A stretch of DNA of 5,592 nt, taken from positions 1,079,513-1,085,104 of the forward strand of contig CP070752.1 of the NCBI GenBank assembly GCA_020348625.1, given 5' to 3'. Origin of the DNA: Deltaproteobacteria bacterium (GTDB lineage: Bacteria > Desulfobacterota > DSM-4660 > Desulfatiglandales > B25-G16). This document shows positions 1 to 5,219 of the stretch, in pieces. How positions within the stretch are numbered: the first letter of the stretch is position 1; the number at the start of each line of letters is the position of its first letter. A model generated the notes under the pieces. That model made no database searches and was not told the origin of the DNA. It saw nothing but the letters and a program-made list of their open reading frames with translations. Made by a program: the position numbers and the translations under genes.

Positions 1-72
1 AAGGGAGGTCTTGGTCATTTTGTCTCACCCGATACAGTAGCTCGAAGCCCCCGAACAATGCCGGGTTTACGT

Positions 73-87
73 TTTTGATTATCAAAA
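73..87. promoter_or_regulatory. Perfect 15-bp palindrome upstream of the MFS gene, possible operator
   Basis: The sequence TTTTGAT-T-ATCAAAA has two perfect 7-bp arms around a single central base. It ends 16 bases before the ATG of the transporter and abuts its Shine-Dalgarno region (AAGG at 92-95). This position suits a repressor operator, or an activator site if the promoter lies further downstream than expected. The half-site TTGAT...ATCAA resembles FNR/CRP-type half-sites, but those are separated by four bases and these by one, so I do not assign it to that family. As RNA the loop would be too small for a stable hairpin. The symmetry is seen directly; the function is inferred. Confidence 0.4.
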
Positions 88-103
88 GGATAAGGTCTCA
101 CCG

Positions 104-1333
104 ATGGCGGAGAAGAGAAGGTCGCAATTCTTTTATGGTTACCTTGTGGTAGCAGGTTGCTTTGCTATTCAGGGCACGGGCATCGGCGCATTCTACACGT
201 TCGGCATCTTCTTCAAGGAATTCCTGGCAGAGTTTGGCTGGTCAAGGGCTGCCATTTCGGCTGCTTCCTCCGGAGTCTTTCTCCTCGCAGGCTTGTTGGG
301 CATCGTGGTTGGCAACATGAATGACCGATTTGGGCCACGGCTGATTATGGCAGTCACCGGCTCGAGTTACGGTTTGGGCCTTTTGCTCATGTCTCAACTG
401 AGTGCTATCTGGCAGCTTTATGTCTTCTATAGCGTTATCGTGGGTATCGGCTTGAGCTCAGTTGACGTAATCCCGTTAACAACCACGGCCCGGTGGTTTG
501 TGAAAAGAAGAGGAATGATGACCGGCATTGTTAAGGTCGGGACCGGCACCGGCCAATTGATTATGCCATTGATGAGCAGTGTATTCATCGCTGCCTATGG
601 CTGGCGCACTTCCTATATTTTGCTTAGTGCTCTTGTTTTCTTGTTGATGATATCCAGCGGTCAGCTCCTGCGACGTGATCCGGGGCAAAAGGGGCTGCTG
701 CCGGATGGTGAGGCGAAAACGTCGGTAAGTGATCTAGATCTGCCGGAGCAGGGAGTTTCCCTTGGTGAAGCAGCCCTCACCAGGCAGTTTTGGATGATTT
801 GTGTCATATATTTGCTCATTGGTTGTTGTTTAATGACCGTAGTGGTACATATCGTCCCGCACGCCACGGACCTTGGTATCTCCCCAATTGCAGCGGCCGG
901 TATTCTATCCACGATCGGTGGCGTGAGTATGGTTGGCCGCCTGGTAACCGGGATCGCGATCGACAGAGTCGGAACCAAGAAGTTGCTGATTGTGTTCTTC
1001 CTTATCTTGATCGCCAGCCTCCTCTGGGTGCAAGTCTCCAAAGAGCTCTGGATGTTTTACGTGTTCGGCGCGATATATGCCCTTGGCCACGGCGGATTCT
1101 TTACGGTGATTTCACCAATCATTGCCGAGCTATTCGGGATCAGTTCCCACGGTGTTCTTTTTGGCATTGCTTCCTTCGGTTTAACCGTTGGAGGCTCGAT
1201 TGGTCCGACCCTTGCGGGGTATGTATTTGATGTGATTCACAGCTATCAGCTCGTTTTTTTCATTTTGGCCGCACTCGCTGTAGCCGGGGTCATGCTGACT
1301 TTACTTCTGCGGCCGGTCATCACGGAACCCTGA
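104..1333 (+). CDS. MFS transporter, MCT/YcxA-like (12 TM helices)
   Basis: A 409-residue inner-membrane secondary carrier of the major facilitator superfamily, a normal full length for this family. The hydrophobic pattern fits 12 helices in two six-helix halves, joined by a polar cytoplasmic loop at about residues 190-225. MFS motif A lies in the loop after helix 2 (G70, D74, R75, G77, R79). A second copy follows helix 8 (G283, D287, R288, G290, K292). The opening FFYGYLVV, the segment ARWFVKRRG at 129-137 and RRDPGQKGLLPDG at 190-202 are typical of the monocarboxylate-carrier-like branch that includes YcxA and OFA-type proteins. H249 and H253 lie in or beside helix 7. Known members move small organic anions by proton symport or antiport; the substrate here cannot be read. 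ATG 104 is the only start, because no ATG, GTG or TTG lies between it and the in-frame stop at 38-40, and AAGG sits 8 bases upstream. There is no enzyme partner in the window. Confidence 0.93.
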   Translation: MAEKRRSQFFYGYLVVAGCFAIQGTGIGAFYTFGIFFKEFLAEFGWSRAAISAASSGVFLLAGLLGIVVGNMNDRFGPRLIMAVTGSSYGLGLLLMSQLSAIWQLYVFYSVIVGIGLSSVDVIPLTTTARWFVKRRGMMTGIVKVGTGTGQLIMPLMSSVFIAAYGWRTSYILLSALVFLLMISSGQLLRRDPGQKGLLPDGEAKTSVSDLDLPEQGVSLGEAALTRQFWMICVIYLLIGCCLMTVVVHIVPHATDLGISPIAAAGILSTIGGVSMVGRLVTGIAIDRVGTKKLLIVFFLILIASLLWVQVSKELWMFYVFGAIYALGHGGFFTVISPIIAELFGISSHGVLFGIASFGLTVGGSIGPTLAGYVFDVIHSYQLVFFILAALAVAGVMLTLLLRPVITEP

Positions 1334-1587
1334 TCGTGATTGTGTGGCCAGATCCCTAAGATGTTACAGCAAAGTCTCAACTCCGAAGTGACTGCTCGCC
1401 CTGATAAACAAGACCTTACGAACTCACTACCCCGTAGCTACAAGCCAAGGCAAATGCGTTAGGAAGATGACCGAGTGTCAAGGATCTGGCAGGTCAAAAG
1501 GGAGACTCGGGCAAAATTCGTTGGTAAAACCGGGGCAGAGGGGCTTTAAACACTCGGAATAAAAGTGGTTATTTCTGCTGTATGCCT

Positions 1588-1603
1588 TGGCATGATTTCT
1601 GCT
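1588..1603 (+). promoter_or_regulatory. Candidate -24/-12 (sigma-54) promoter for the hybrid kinase
   Basis: TGGCATGATTTCTGCT has the invariant GG and GC dinucleotides at sigma-54 spacing, with the two Gs of GG 12 bases before the G and C of GC. It differs from TGGCAC-N5-TTGCW at two positions: T for C at the end of the -24 element and C for T at the start of the -12 element. Transcription would begin near 1613-1615, giving a leader of about 165 bases before the kinase. Sigma-54 promoters need an enhancer-binding activator; no such gene or clear upstream activator site is visible here. A single 16-base match can arise by chance. Confidence 0.4.
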
Positions 1604-1764
1604 TCACAGTCAGGTGATACTGATGTGCCCCAAAGAACTATAGCCTCATCTGAGTAAGACCCGCGGAACTCTCGGGAGTAATGATCTATTGGGTTAACTC
1701 TTTGCCTGAGGGCCACTATCTGAACAGCTTCAATCCCCTTGCTAGGAGAGGTCAAACGAAACAC

Positions 1765-1771
1765 AAAGGAG
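1765..1771 (+). promoter_or_regulatory. Strong Shine-Dalgarno fixing the kinase start
   Basis: AAAGGAG lies 7 bases before ATG 1779. It is the best ribosome binding site in the window, and it supports this start over internal methionines such as codon 45. Confidence 0.75.
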
Positions 1772-1778
1772 ATTTCTC

Positions 1779-4133
1779 ATGCCTGGAGCACCCAGTTATG
1801 AAGGAGTTGAACGAGGGACCAAGAAATTGAAGCAGGCACCAATTGAGCGCAGGCGGAAAGAGAAAGCGCTGCCAGCACGTGGAGGGAGCACGTATCCAGT
1901 GGCAGAAGACATGCCTGCTCTGTTCTGTCGTTTCCTTCCTGATGGGACACTGACGTTTGTCAGCGAGAGTTACTGTAGCTATTTTAACAAAAAGTGTGAA
2001 GAGCTCATCGGTCAGAACTTTTTTCAATTTATTCCCCAAGAAGACCAGGGAAGGGTAAGGAACAAATTCATTTCCCTCACTAAAGAAAACCCCATAATAA
2101 CGTATGATCACAAGGTTATTGCTCCGGACGGGACGATTCGTTGGCACCAATGGACCGATTGTGCACTCCTGGACAGGAATGGCATGGTGGCGGAGTATCA
2201 ATCCCTAGGCAGAGATATTACCGAGCAAAAGGAGACAGAGGAGGCCTATCGTGCGTTGGTCGAGCAATCACTCCAGGGGCTGGTGATCATGCAGGGCTTC
2301 CGCATCGTTTTTGCCAACCAGGCTTTTGCTGAGATCGCAGGCTCTACTGTAGAAGAACTGCTCTCCTTTTCCCCGGAAGAGGTGAGGGCATTGGTTCATC
2401 CCGACGACCAGGATCTCGTTTGGGGACGGTTTCAAGCTCGTTTGGGAGGCAAACAGGTTCCACCCCGCTACGAGTATCGCGGAATCCGCAAGGACGGCAC
2501 AGTGTGCTGGCTTGAGATGATCGCCAGTCTCATCGACTATGGCGGAAAACCCGCCATACGAGGCGCAGTTGTGGACATTACCGACCACAAACGGGCAGAG
2601 GAGGCGCTTCGACAAAGTAAAGAGAGGTTTAAGGAGTTAGCCGAACTGTTGCCGGAAACCATCTATGAGATGGACCTGAAGGGCAATCTCACCTTTGTGA
2701 ATCGGAATGCATTCACTCATTTTGGATACACGCAACAGGATTTTGATCGCGGGTTAAACGCCCATGATATGATTGCCCCACCCGACCGTCAGAGATCCAT
2801 GGCAAACGTTAAACGGATATTCAAAGGGGAAGAGCTTGGCCTTAACGAGTATACAGCGTTGAGAAAGGACGGGAGCACATTTCCCTGTATGATCCGGTCA
2901 ACGGCGATAATGCGTGAGGGAACGCCCGTCGGTTTGAGGGGGTTCATTATAGATATGACCGAGCGTAAGAAGGCAGAGGAGGAACGGAAGAAACTCGAGG
3001 CTCAGCTCCAGTACACGCAAAGGATGGAGGCCCTCGGTACCCTGGCTGGAGGCATTGCCCATAATTTTAACAACCTCCTTGCGGGTATCATGGGTAATCT
3101 TTCCTTGACGCTCTTAGACTCACATCCCACCCAACCCCATTTTGACCATCTCAAGAGAATCGAAAAACTCGTTAAGAGCGGATCTCAACTGACCAGCCAG
3201 CTTCTCGGATATGCCAGGGGCGGAAGGTATGATGTCAAACTTCTTGATTTCAACCGTTTGGTAACAGAGATCTTCGACACCTTTGGCGCCGCTAAAAAGG
3301 AGATTAGGGTCCATCGATCGCTCGCTGAGGACCTCTTGGGGATAAAGGCAGATCAGGGACAGATTGAACAGGTCCTCCTGAATGTTCTTGTCAATGCTGG
3401 AGATGCGATGCCCGGTGGCGGAGATCTGTTCTTGGAAACGATGAATGTCACCGATAAGGATATGGGCCGAAAGCCTTATAAGGTACGGCCCGGGACCTAT
3501 GTCTTGCTTAAAGTGAAGGATACGGGTACGGGTATGGACAAGAAGACTCTACAGCATATCTTTGAACCGTTCTTTACAACAAAGGGACTGGGTGCAGGCA
3601 CTGGTCTTGGCTTGGCCTCTGCTTACGGGATTATTAAGGCCCATCAAGGATACATTGATGTTGAATCTGAGAAGGGACACGGGACTACCTTTGAGATATA
3701 TCTGCCTGCATCGGAAAGCAAAAGCCCGGAAGCCTCCAAACGTGCCGGGCACCCCGCTGAGGGAAGCGAGACTATCCTCCTCGTAGACGATGAGCCGATG
3801 ATTCTCGAGGTAGCTGTGGAGGTACTGAGAGAGTTGGGGTATACGGCGCTTGAGGCCCAAGGAGGCAGACAGGCCGTTGAGCTTTACAACAAGAAACGGG
3901 CCGCCATAGATCTGGTAATCCTGGATATGATCATGCCGGATATGGGTGGGGGTGAAACATATGACAGGATCAAGCAGATCAACCCCCAAGTAAAGGTGCT
4001 CCTTTCAAGCGGGTACAGCATTGACGGCGAGGCAACCGAGATACTGGAGCGCGGTTGCCAAGGCTTTATTCAGAAGCCCTTCGGCATGGAGGAACTCTCG
4101 ATGAAGATCAGGGAGATCCTTGATGGGAAGTAG
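1779..4133 (+). CDS. Soluble hybrid sensor histidine kinase: PAS-PAS-PAS-HisKA-HATPase-REC
   Basis: A 784-residue kinase with no signal peptide or membrane helix, so it should sense a cytosolic signal. A basic, probably disordered N-terminus (about 1-40) precedes three PAS domains (about 44-150, 155-271 and 283-397). Each ends in the usual signature (GRDITEQK 144-151, VVDITDHK 264-271, IIDMTERK 390-397). A charged coiled coil (about 396-416) leads to HisKA, with phospho-accepting H428 in GGIAHNFNNLL. The ATPase domain shows N535/N539 (N box), DTGTGMD 581-587 (G1), FEPFFTTK 595-602 (F box), GLGAGTGLGLA 603-613 (G2) and GHGTTFEIYLP 633-643 (G3). The C-terminal receiver (about 664-784) has acidic D670/D671, acceptor D716, S744 and K766. 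It should autophosphorylate H428 and pass phosphate to D716, then on to an unseen Hpt protein or regulator, or act as its own phosphate sink. The residue after H428 is Asn where most relatives have Asp or Glu. No haem, FAD or other PAS ligand can be assigned. It stands alone, far from its neighbours. Confidence 0.95.
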   Translation: MPGAPSYEGVERGTKKLKQAPIERRRKEKALPARGGSTYPVAEDMPALFCRFLPDGTLTFVSESYCSYFNKKCEELIGQNFFQFIPQEDQGRVRNKFISLTKENPIITYDHKVIAPDGTIRWHQWTDCALLDRNGMVAEYQSLGRDITEQKETEEAYRALVEQSLQGLVIMQGFRIVFANQAFAEIAGSTVEELLSFSPEEVRALVHPDDQDLVWGRFQARLGGKQVPPRYEYRGIRKDGTVCWLEMIASLIDYGGKPAIRGAVVDITDHKRAEEALRQSKERFKELAELLPETIYEMDLKGNLTFVNRNAFTHFGYTQQDFDRGLNAHDMIAPPDRQRSMANVKRIFKGEELGLNEYTALRKDGSTFPCMIRSTAIMREGTPVGLRGFIIDMTERKKAEEERKKLEAQLQYTQRMEALGTLAGGIAHNFNNLLAGIMGNLSLTLLDSHPTQPHFDHLKRIEKLVKSGSQLTSQLLGYARGGRYDVKLLDFNRLVTEIFDTFGAAKKEIRVHRSLAEDLLGIKADQGQIEQVLLNVLVNAGDAMPGGGDLFLETMNVTDKDMGRKPYKVRPGTYVLLKVKDTGTGMDKKTLQHIFEPFFTTKGLGAGTGLGLASAYGIIKAHQGYIDVESEKGHGTTFEIYLPASESKSPEASKRAGHPAEGSETILLVDDEPMILEVAVEVLRELGYTALEAQGGRQAVELYNKKRAAIDLVILDMIMPDMGGGETYDRIKQINPQVKVLLSSGYSIDGEATEILERGCQGFIQKPFGMEELSMKIREILDGK

Positions 4134-4142
4134 GGCTAAAGG

Positions 4143-4158
4143 CAAATTAACAAATTAA
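4143..4158. repeat. Tandem 8-bp repeat CAAATTAA x2
   Basis: Two exact head-to-tail copies (4143-4150 and 4151-4158) lie 9 bases after the kinase stop codon. The AT-rich pair is the left border of the repeat-rich region. No function is evident. Confidence 0.7.
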
Positions 4159-4212
4159 GAGCGTTTCACTTCAGGGCCGTCCCGCAGGACGGGACTCAAG
4201 GAGCGTTTCACT
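4159..4212. repeat. 12-bp direct repeat GAGCGTTTCACT flanking a hairpin
   Basis: Exact copies at 4159-4170 and 4201-4212 are spaced 42 bases apart, and the segment between them contains the GC-rich hairpin at 4177-4195. The second copy is also the left edge of the larger palindrome that follows. The arrangement looks like two abutting or truncated units of one intergenic repeat family. Confidence 0.65.
4177..4195 (+). terminator. GC-rich hairpin after the kinase, possible weak terminator
   Basis: Two mutually exclusive 6-bp stems can form here: CCGTCC-cgca-GGACGG (4177-4192) and GTCCCG-cagga-CGGGAC (4179-4195). The hairpin starts 43 bases after the kinase stop and could end its transcript or protect its 3' end. 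No T-tract follows, so it is not a standard intrinsic terminator. It may simply be part of the repeat element around it. Confidence 0.3.
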
Positions 4213-4269
4213 GGAAGCTAGGCAGCTTATAGCTCACGGCTCCCCAGTGAAACATCTTTCTGGTTTCAC
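4205..4269. repeat. Nested GTTTCAC palindromes, REP/MITE-like
   Basis: GTTTCACTGG (4205-4214) and CCAGTGAAAC (4244-4253) are perfect 10-bp inverted arms around a 29-base centre, which contains AGCT three times (4216, 4224 and 4231). AAGCT/AGCTT (4215-4219 and 4224-4228) gives an inner stem. GTGAAAC (4247-4253) can pair instead with a third GTTTCAC at 4263-4269. The right arm therefore has two competing partners. This is characteristic of palindromic intergenic repeats. No transposase is present, so any mobility would need help in trans. Confidence 0.65.
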
Positions 4270-4300
4270 CCCAGAGGAATGGGCTTCGCATTCCACAGGG
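4270..4300. repeat. Imperfect palindrome with GGAATG/CATTCC stem
   Basis: GGAATG (4276-4281) pairs with CATTCC (4289-4294) over a 7-base loop, and flanking CCC (4270-4272) pairs with GGG (4298-4300) across small internal mismatches. It directly adjoins the GTTTCAC palindrome and looks like a degenerate unit of the same cluster. Confidence 0.5.
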
Positions 4301-4302
4301 CA

Positions 4303-4349
4303 GGCGCGGCAGGCATACCTGATAGGCAATAAAAACGGATCGCTGCGCC
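4303..4349. repeat. Long stem-loop GGCGCGGC / GCTGCGCC
   Basis: GGCGCGGC (4303-4310) pairs with GCTGCGCC (4342-4349) over 8 positions with one G-U wobble. A second small hairpin, AGG-cata-CCT (4311-4320), sits directly on the left arm. It could be a structured RNA element or another decayed repeat. No T-tract follows it. Confidence 0.4.
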
Positions 4350-4391
4350 AAAGGGCCGCAAAAGCTTGAGGTAAACGGAAGCGAGATAGGA

Positions 4392-4422
4392 TTTACAGGA
4401 TAAGGGGGTTTACGGATAAAGG
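4392..4422. repeat. Imperfect direct repeat TTTACAGGATAAGG / TTTACGGATAAAGG
   Basis: Two 14-base units at 4392-4405 and 4409-4422 differ only by small shifts in the A and G runs, with a 17-base period. Similar GGATTTACAGGAT-type strings are, from memory, common as degenerate intergenic repeats in several phyla. It ends about 40 bases before the -35 of the next promoter. Confidence 0.5.
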
Positions 4423-4464
4423 AAAAGGGCGAACCCATCAAGGCATTTCTGATAATGGTTGAGG

Positions 4465-4494
4465 TTGACATGCGGGACCGCCGTTCCCTATAGT
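4465..4494 (+). promoter_or_regulatory. Near-consensus sigma-70 promoter for the 208-residue gene
   Basis: A perfect -35 TTGACA (4465-4470) is followed, after 18 bases, by TATAGT (4489-4494), one mismatch from TATAAT. Transcription would start near 4501-4503, giving a leader of about 35 bases with GAGGG (4526-4530) six bases before ATG 4537. The -10 lies between two copies of GTTCCCTA (4483-4490 and 4493-4500), ten bases apart, so a regulator or symmetric contact there is possible. This is the clearest housekeeping promoter in the window. It implies that the gene is transcribed independently of the kinase. Confidence 0.6.
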
Positions 4495-4536
4495 TCCCTA
4501 CCAAGAAACTTGTTTTCATCAGAGTGAGGGATAAGC

Positions 4537-5163
4537 ATGGACAAAGAGGAGCTGAACGAGATAGCCACACCGGTTTGGGACAGGGCTTTAGAAGCGTTAA
4601 AAAGAGGCCAGCTCGACATGGGGATAGCGCTGATCGAGTCGATCCCCAAGGAGGGTGAGAAAGTCCACAACCGGTATAGCGAGTGGATTTGGGCACTGCT
4701 CACTTTTATCGGGGAGAATTACGGCGAACAAGAGGTAGGAAGGGCACTTCGCTACAGGGAGAAGCTGGTCCGACAGCGCCTTGAACTCCAAGGTGGCATG
4801 ACAAGGGACACCGTTGAGGATCAAGTCAGAAGCGTAGTCGAGACCATGAGAAGCCATTACAGCAAGATCACCGTTACCGAAGAGAAGGATAGATACGTCA
4901 TAAAGTTCCAACCGTGCGGAAGTGGAGGCAGGATGTTGAAGGAGGCCGAAGCCGATCCATCTCTGAGGCTTGGCTTCACGAAAGAAGCCAATGACTGGAG
5001 TTGGACTCGGAAGGGCGTGTCATATTACTGCGCCCACTGCTGCGTGAGGGAGCTGATGAACTCGGAAAGAGGAGTATCATTACAGGTTACGGATCCTCCG
5101 GCATCCCCCCATGACCCATGCCACTGTTACGTATACAAGAGTCCGGAGCTCGTTCCGAAATGA
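4537..5163 (+). CDS. Uncharacterised Cys/His-rich protein, probable metal-binding C-terminus
   Basis: 208 residues, soluble, with no signal peptide. The N-terminal half (about 1-110) is mostly charged helix with a hydrophobic patch at 50-60 (WIWALLTFIG). The C-terminal half carries the conserved-looking block PCGSGGRM (126-133), W154-W156, then G160-V-S-Y-Y-C165-A-H-C168-C169, and D193-P-C195-H-C197 with a closing YKSPE. C165, C168, C195 and C197, with H167, H192 and H196 nearby, could form a zinc or iron-sulfur site, with C127 as a possible nucleophile or extra ligand. From memory, uncharacterised proteins with 'PCGSGGR', 'W.W...GV.YYC.HC' and a C-terminal Cys-containing tail occur in actinobacteria and deltaproteobacteria. 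I know of no assigned function and cannot name a Pfam family with confidence. Start ATG 4537 is backed by GAGGG six bases upstream and its own sigma-70 promoter. Confidence 0.88.
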   Translation: MDKEELNEIATPVWDRALEALKRGQLDMGIALIESIPKEGEKVHNRYSEWIWALLTFIGENYGEQEVGRALRYREKLVRQRLELQGGMTRDTVEDQVRSVVETMRSHYSKITVTEEKDRYVIKFQPCGSGGRMLKEAEADPSLRLGFTKEANDWSWTRKGVSYYCAHCCVRELMNSERGVSLQVTDPPASPHDPCHCYVYKSPELVPK

Positions 5164-5205
5164 AGCGATTACTCGCCACCCAGGGGCCTCCGGGCCCTGC
5201 GCTTC
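5162..5205. terminator. Nested hairpin between convergent genes, possible bidirectional terminator
   Basis: An inner hairpin at 5181-5199 pairs CAGGG with CCCTG and CC with GG around a TCC loop, with one G-G mismatch; a bulged alternative pairs seven bases around TCCG. GAAGCG (5162-5167), overlapping the stop of the 208-residue gene, can pair with CGCTTC (5200-5205) to enclose it. Its place between convergent stop codons suits a shared terminator. Neither strand has a proper T-run right after the stem; only a mixed TTATTTCAATTATT follows, at 5211-5224 on the plus strand. Confidence 0.35.
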
Positions 5206-5219
5206 CGAGCTTATTTCAA

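Larger units (their letters stand above)
1334..1778. other. 445-bp gap without a convincing gene; structured 5' half, promoter-like 3' half
   Basis: No coding region on either strand is convincing. The 5' half (1342-1560) shows pairing potential. The 9-base arms GCCAGATCC (1347-1355) and GGATCTGGC (1482-1490) are exact reverse complements. Nested inside are CCTT (1414-1417) with AAGG (1480-1483), ACTC (1422-1425) with GAGT (1473-1476), and a small hairpin CTAC-ccc-GTAG (1427-1437). The first arm directly follows GTGTG (1342-1346), which matches the GUGYG 5' boundary of group II introns. No domain V-like hairpin or reverse transcriptase is visible, so this is at most a remnant. The 3' half carries the sigma-54-like site at 1588-1603 and, further down, the kinase ribosome binding site. 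ATTTCTGCT occurs twice (1571-1579 and 1595-1603). No terminator follows the transporter stop. Confidence 0.5.
4134..4536. other. 403-bp repeat-rich intergenic region
   Basis: No gene is supported here. In order it holds a tandem CAAATTAA pair, a GC-rich hairpin, a cluster of GTTTCAC-type direct and inverted repeats, a hairpin built on GGAATG/CATTCC, a longer stem at 4303-4349, an imperfect 17-base-period repeat at 4392-4422, and a near-consensus sigma-70 promoter at 4465-4494. This density of small palindromes is typical of REP- or MITE-like intergenic repeats that disperse through a genome. Whether they recur elsewhere cannot be told from one window. Confidence 0.6.

Noticed and set aside
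11..38. Sigma-70 promoter TTGGTC-N16-TACAGT for the MFS gene
   Set aside because: Both hexamers match consensus weakly; too poor to list as a feature, though a promoter must lie near here or upstream of the window.
73..87. FNR/CRP box
   Set aside because: The half-sites TTGAT and ATCAA are right but are separated by one base, not four.
22..102. GTCTCACC occurring at 22-29 and 95-102
   Set aside because: An isolated 8-base repeat is compatible with chance and shows no symmetry or further copies.
790..1230. Plus-strand 146-codon frame inside the MFS gene
   Set aside because: It lies wholly within a convincing 12-helix transporter in another frame; its composition (Arg/Trp/Cys-rich) is typical of an out-of-frame shadow.
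1521..1550. Sigma-70 promoter TTGGTA-N18-TTTAAA before the kinase
   Set aside because: Two or more mismatches in each hexamer; weaker than the sigma-54-like candidate downstream.
1546..1764. Minus-strand 72-codon open frame filling part of the gap before the kinase
   Set aside because: It starts at GTG with no ribosome binding site, overlaps the sigma-54-like site and shows no recognisable domain. It is probably chance openness, though a gene remnant cannot be excluded.
1752..2201. Minus-strand 149-codon frame over the kinase start
   Set aside because: Antisense to PAS1 coding sequence and its ribosome binding site, with no domain of its own.
3549..3989. Minus-strand 146-codon frame opposite the ATPase and receiver domains
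   Set aside because: Antisense shadow of strongly conserved kinase motifs on the plus strand.
4159..4300. Possible CRISPR array
   Set aside because: The repeats are only 7-12 bases, irregularly spaced and in both orientations; no 25-35 base repeat with uniform spacers exists.
4208..4696. Minus-strand 162-codon open frame across the repeat region
   Set aside because: It runs through palindromic repeats and into the start of the 208-residue gene. The translation is low-complexity Ser/Pro/Leu with no domain pattern.
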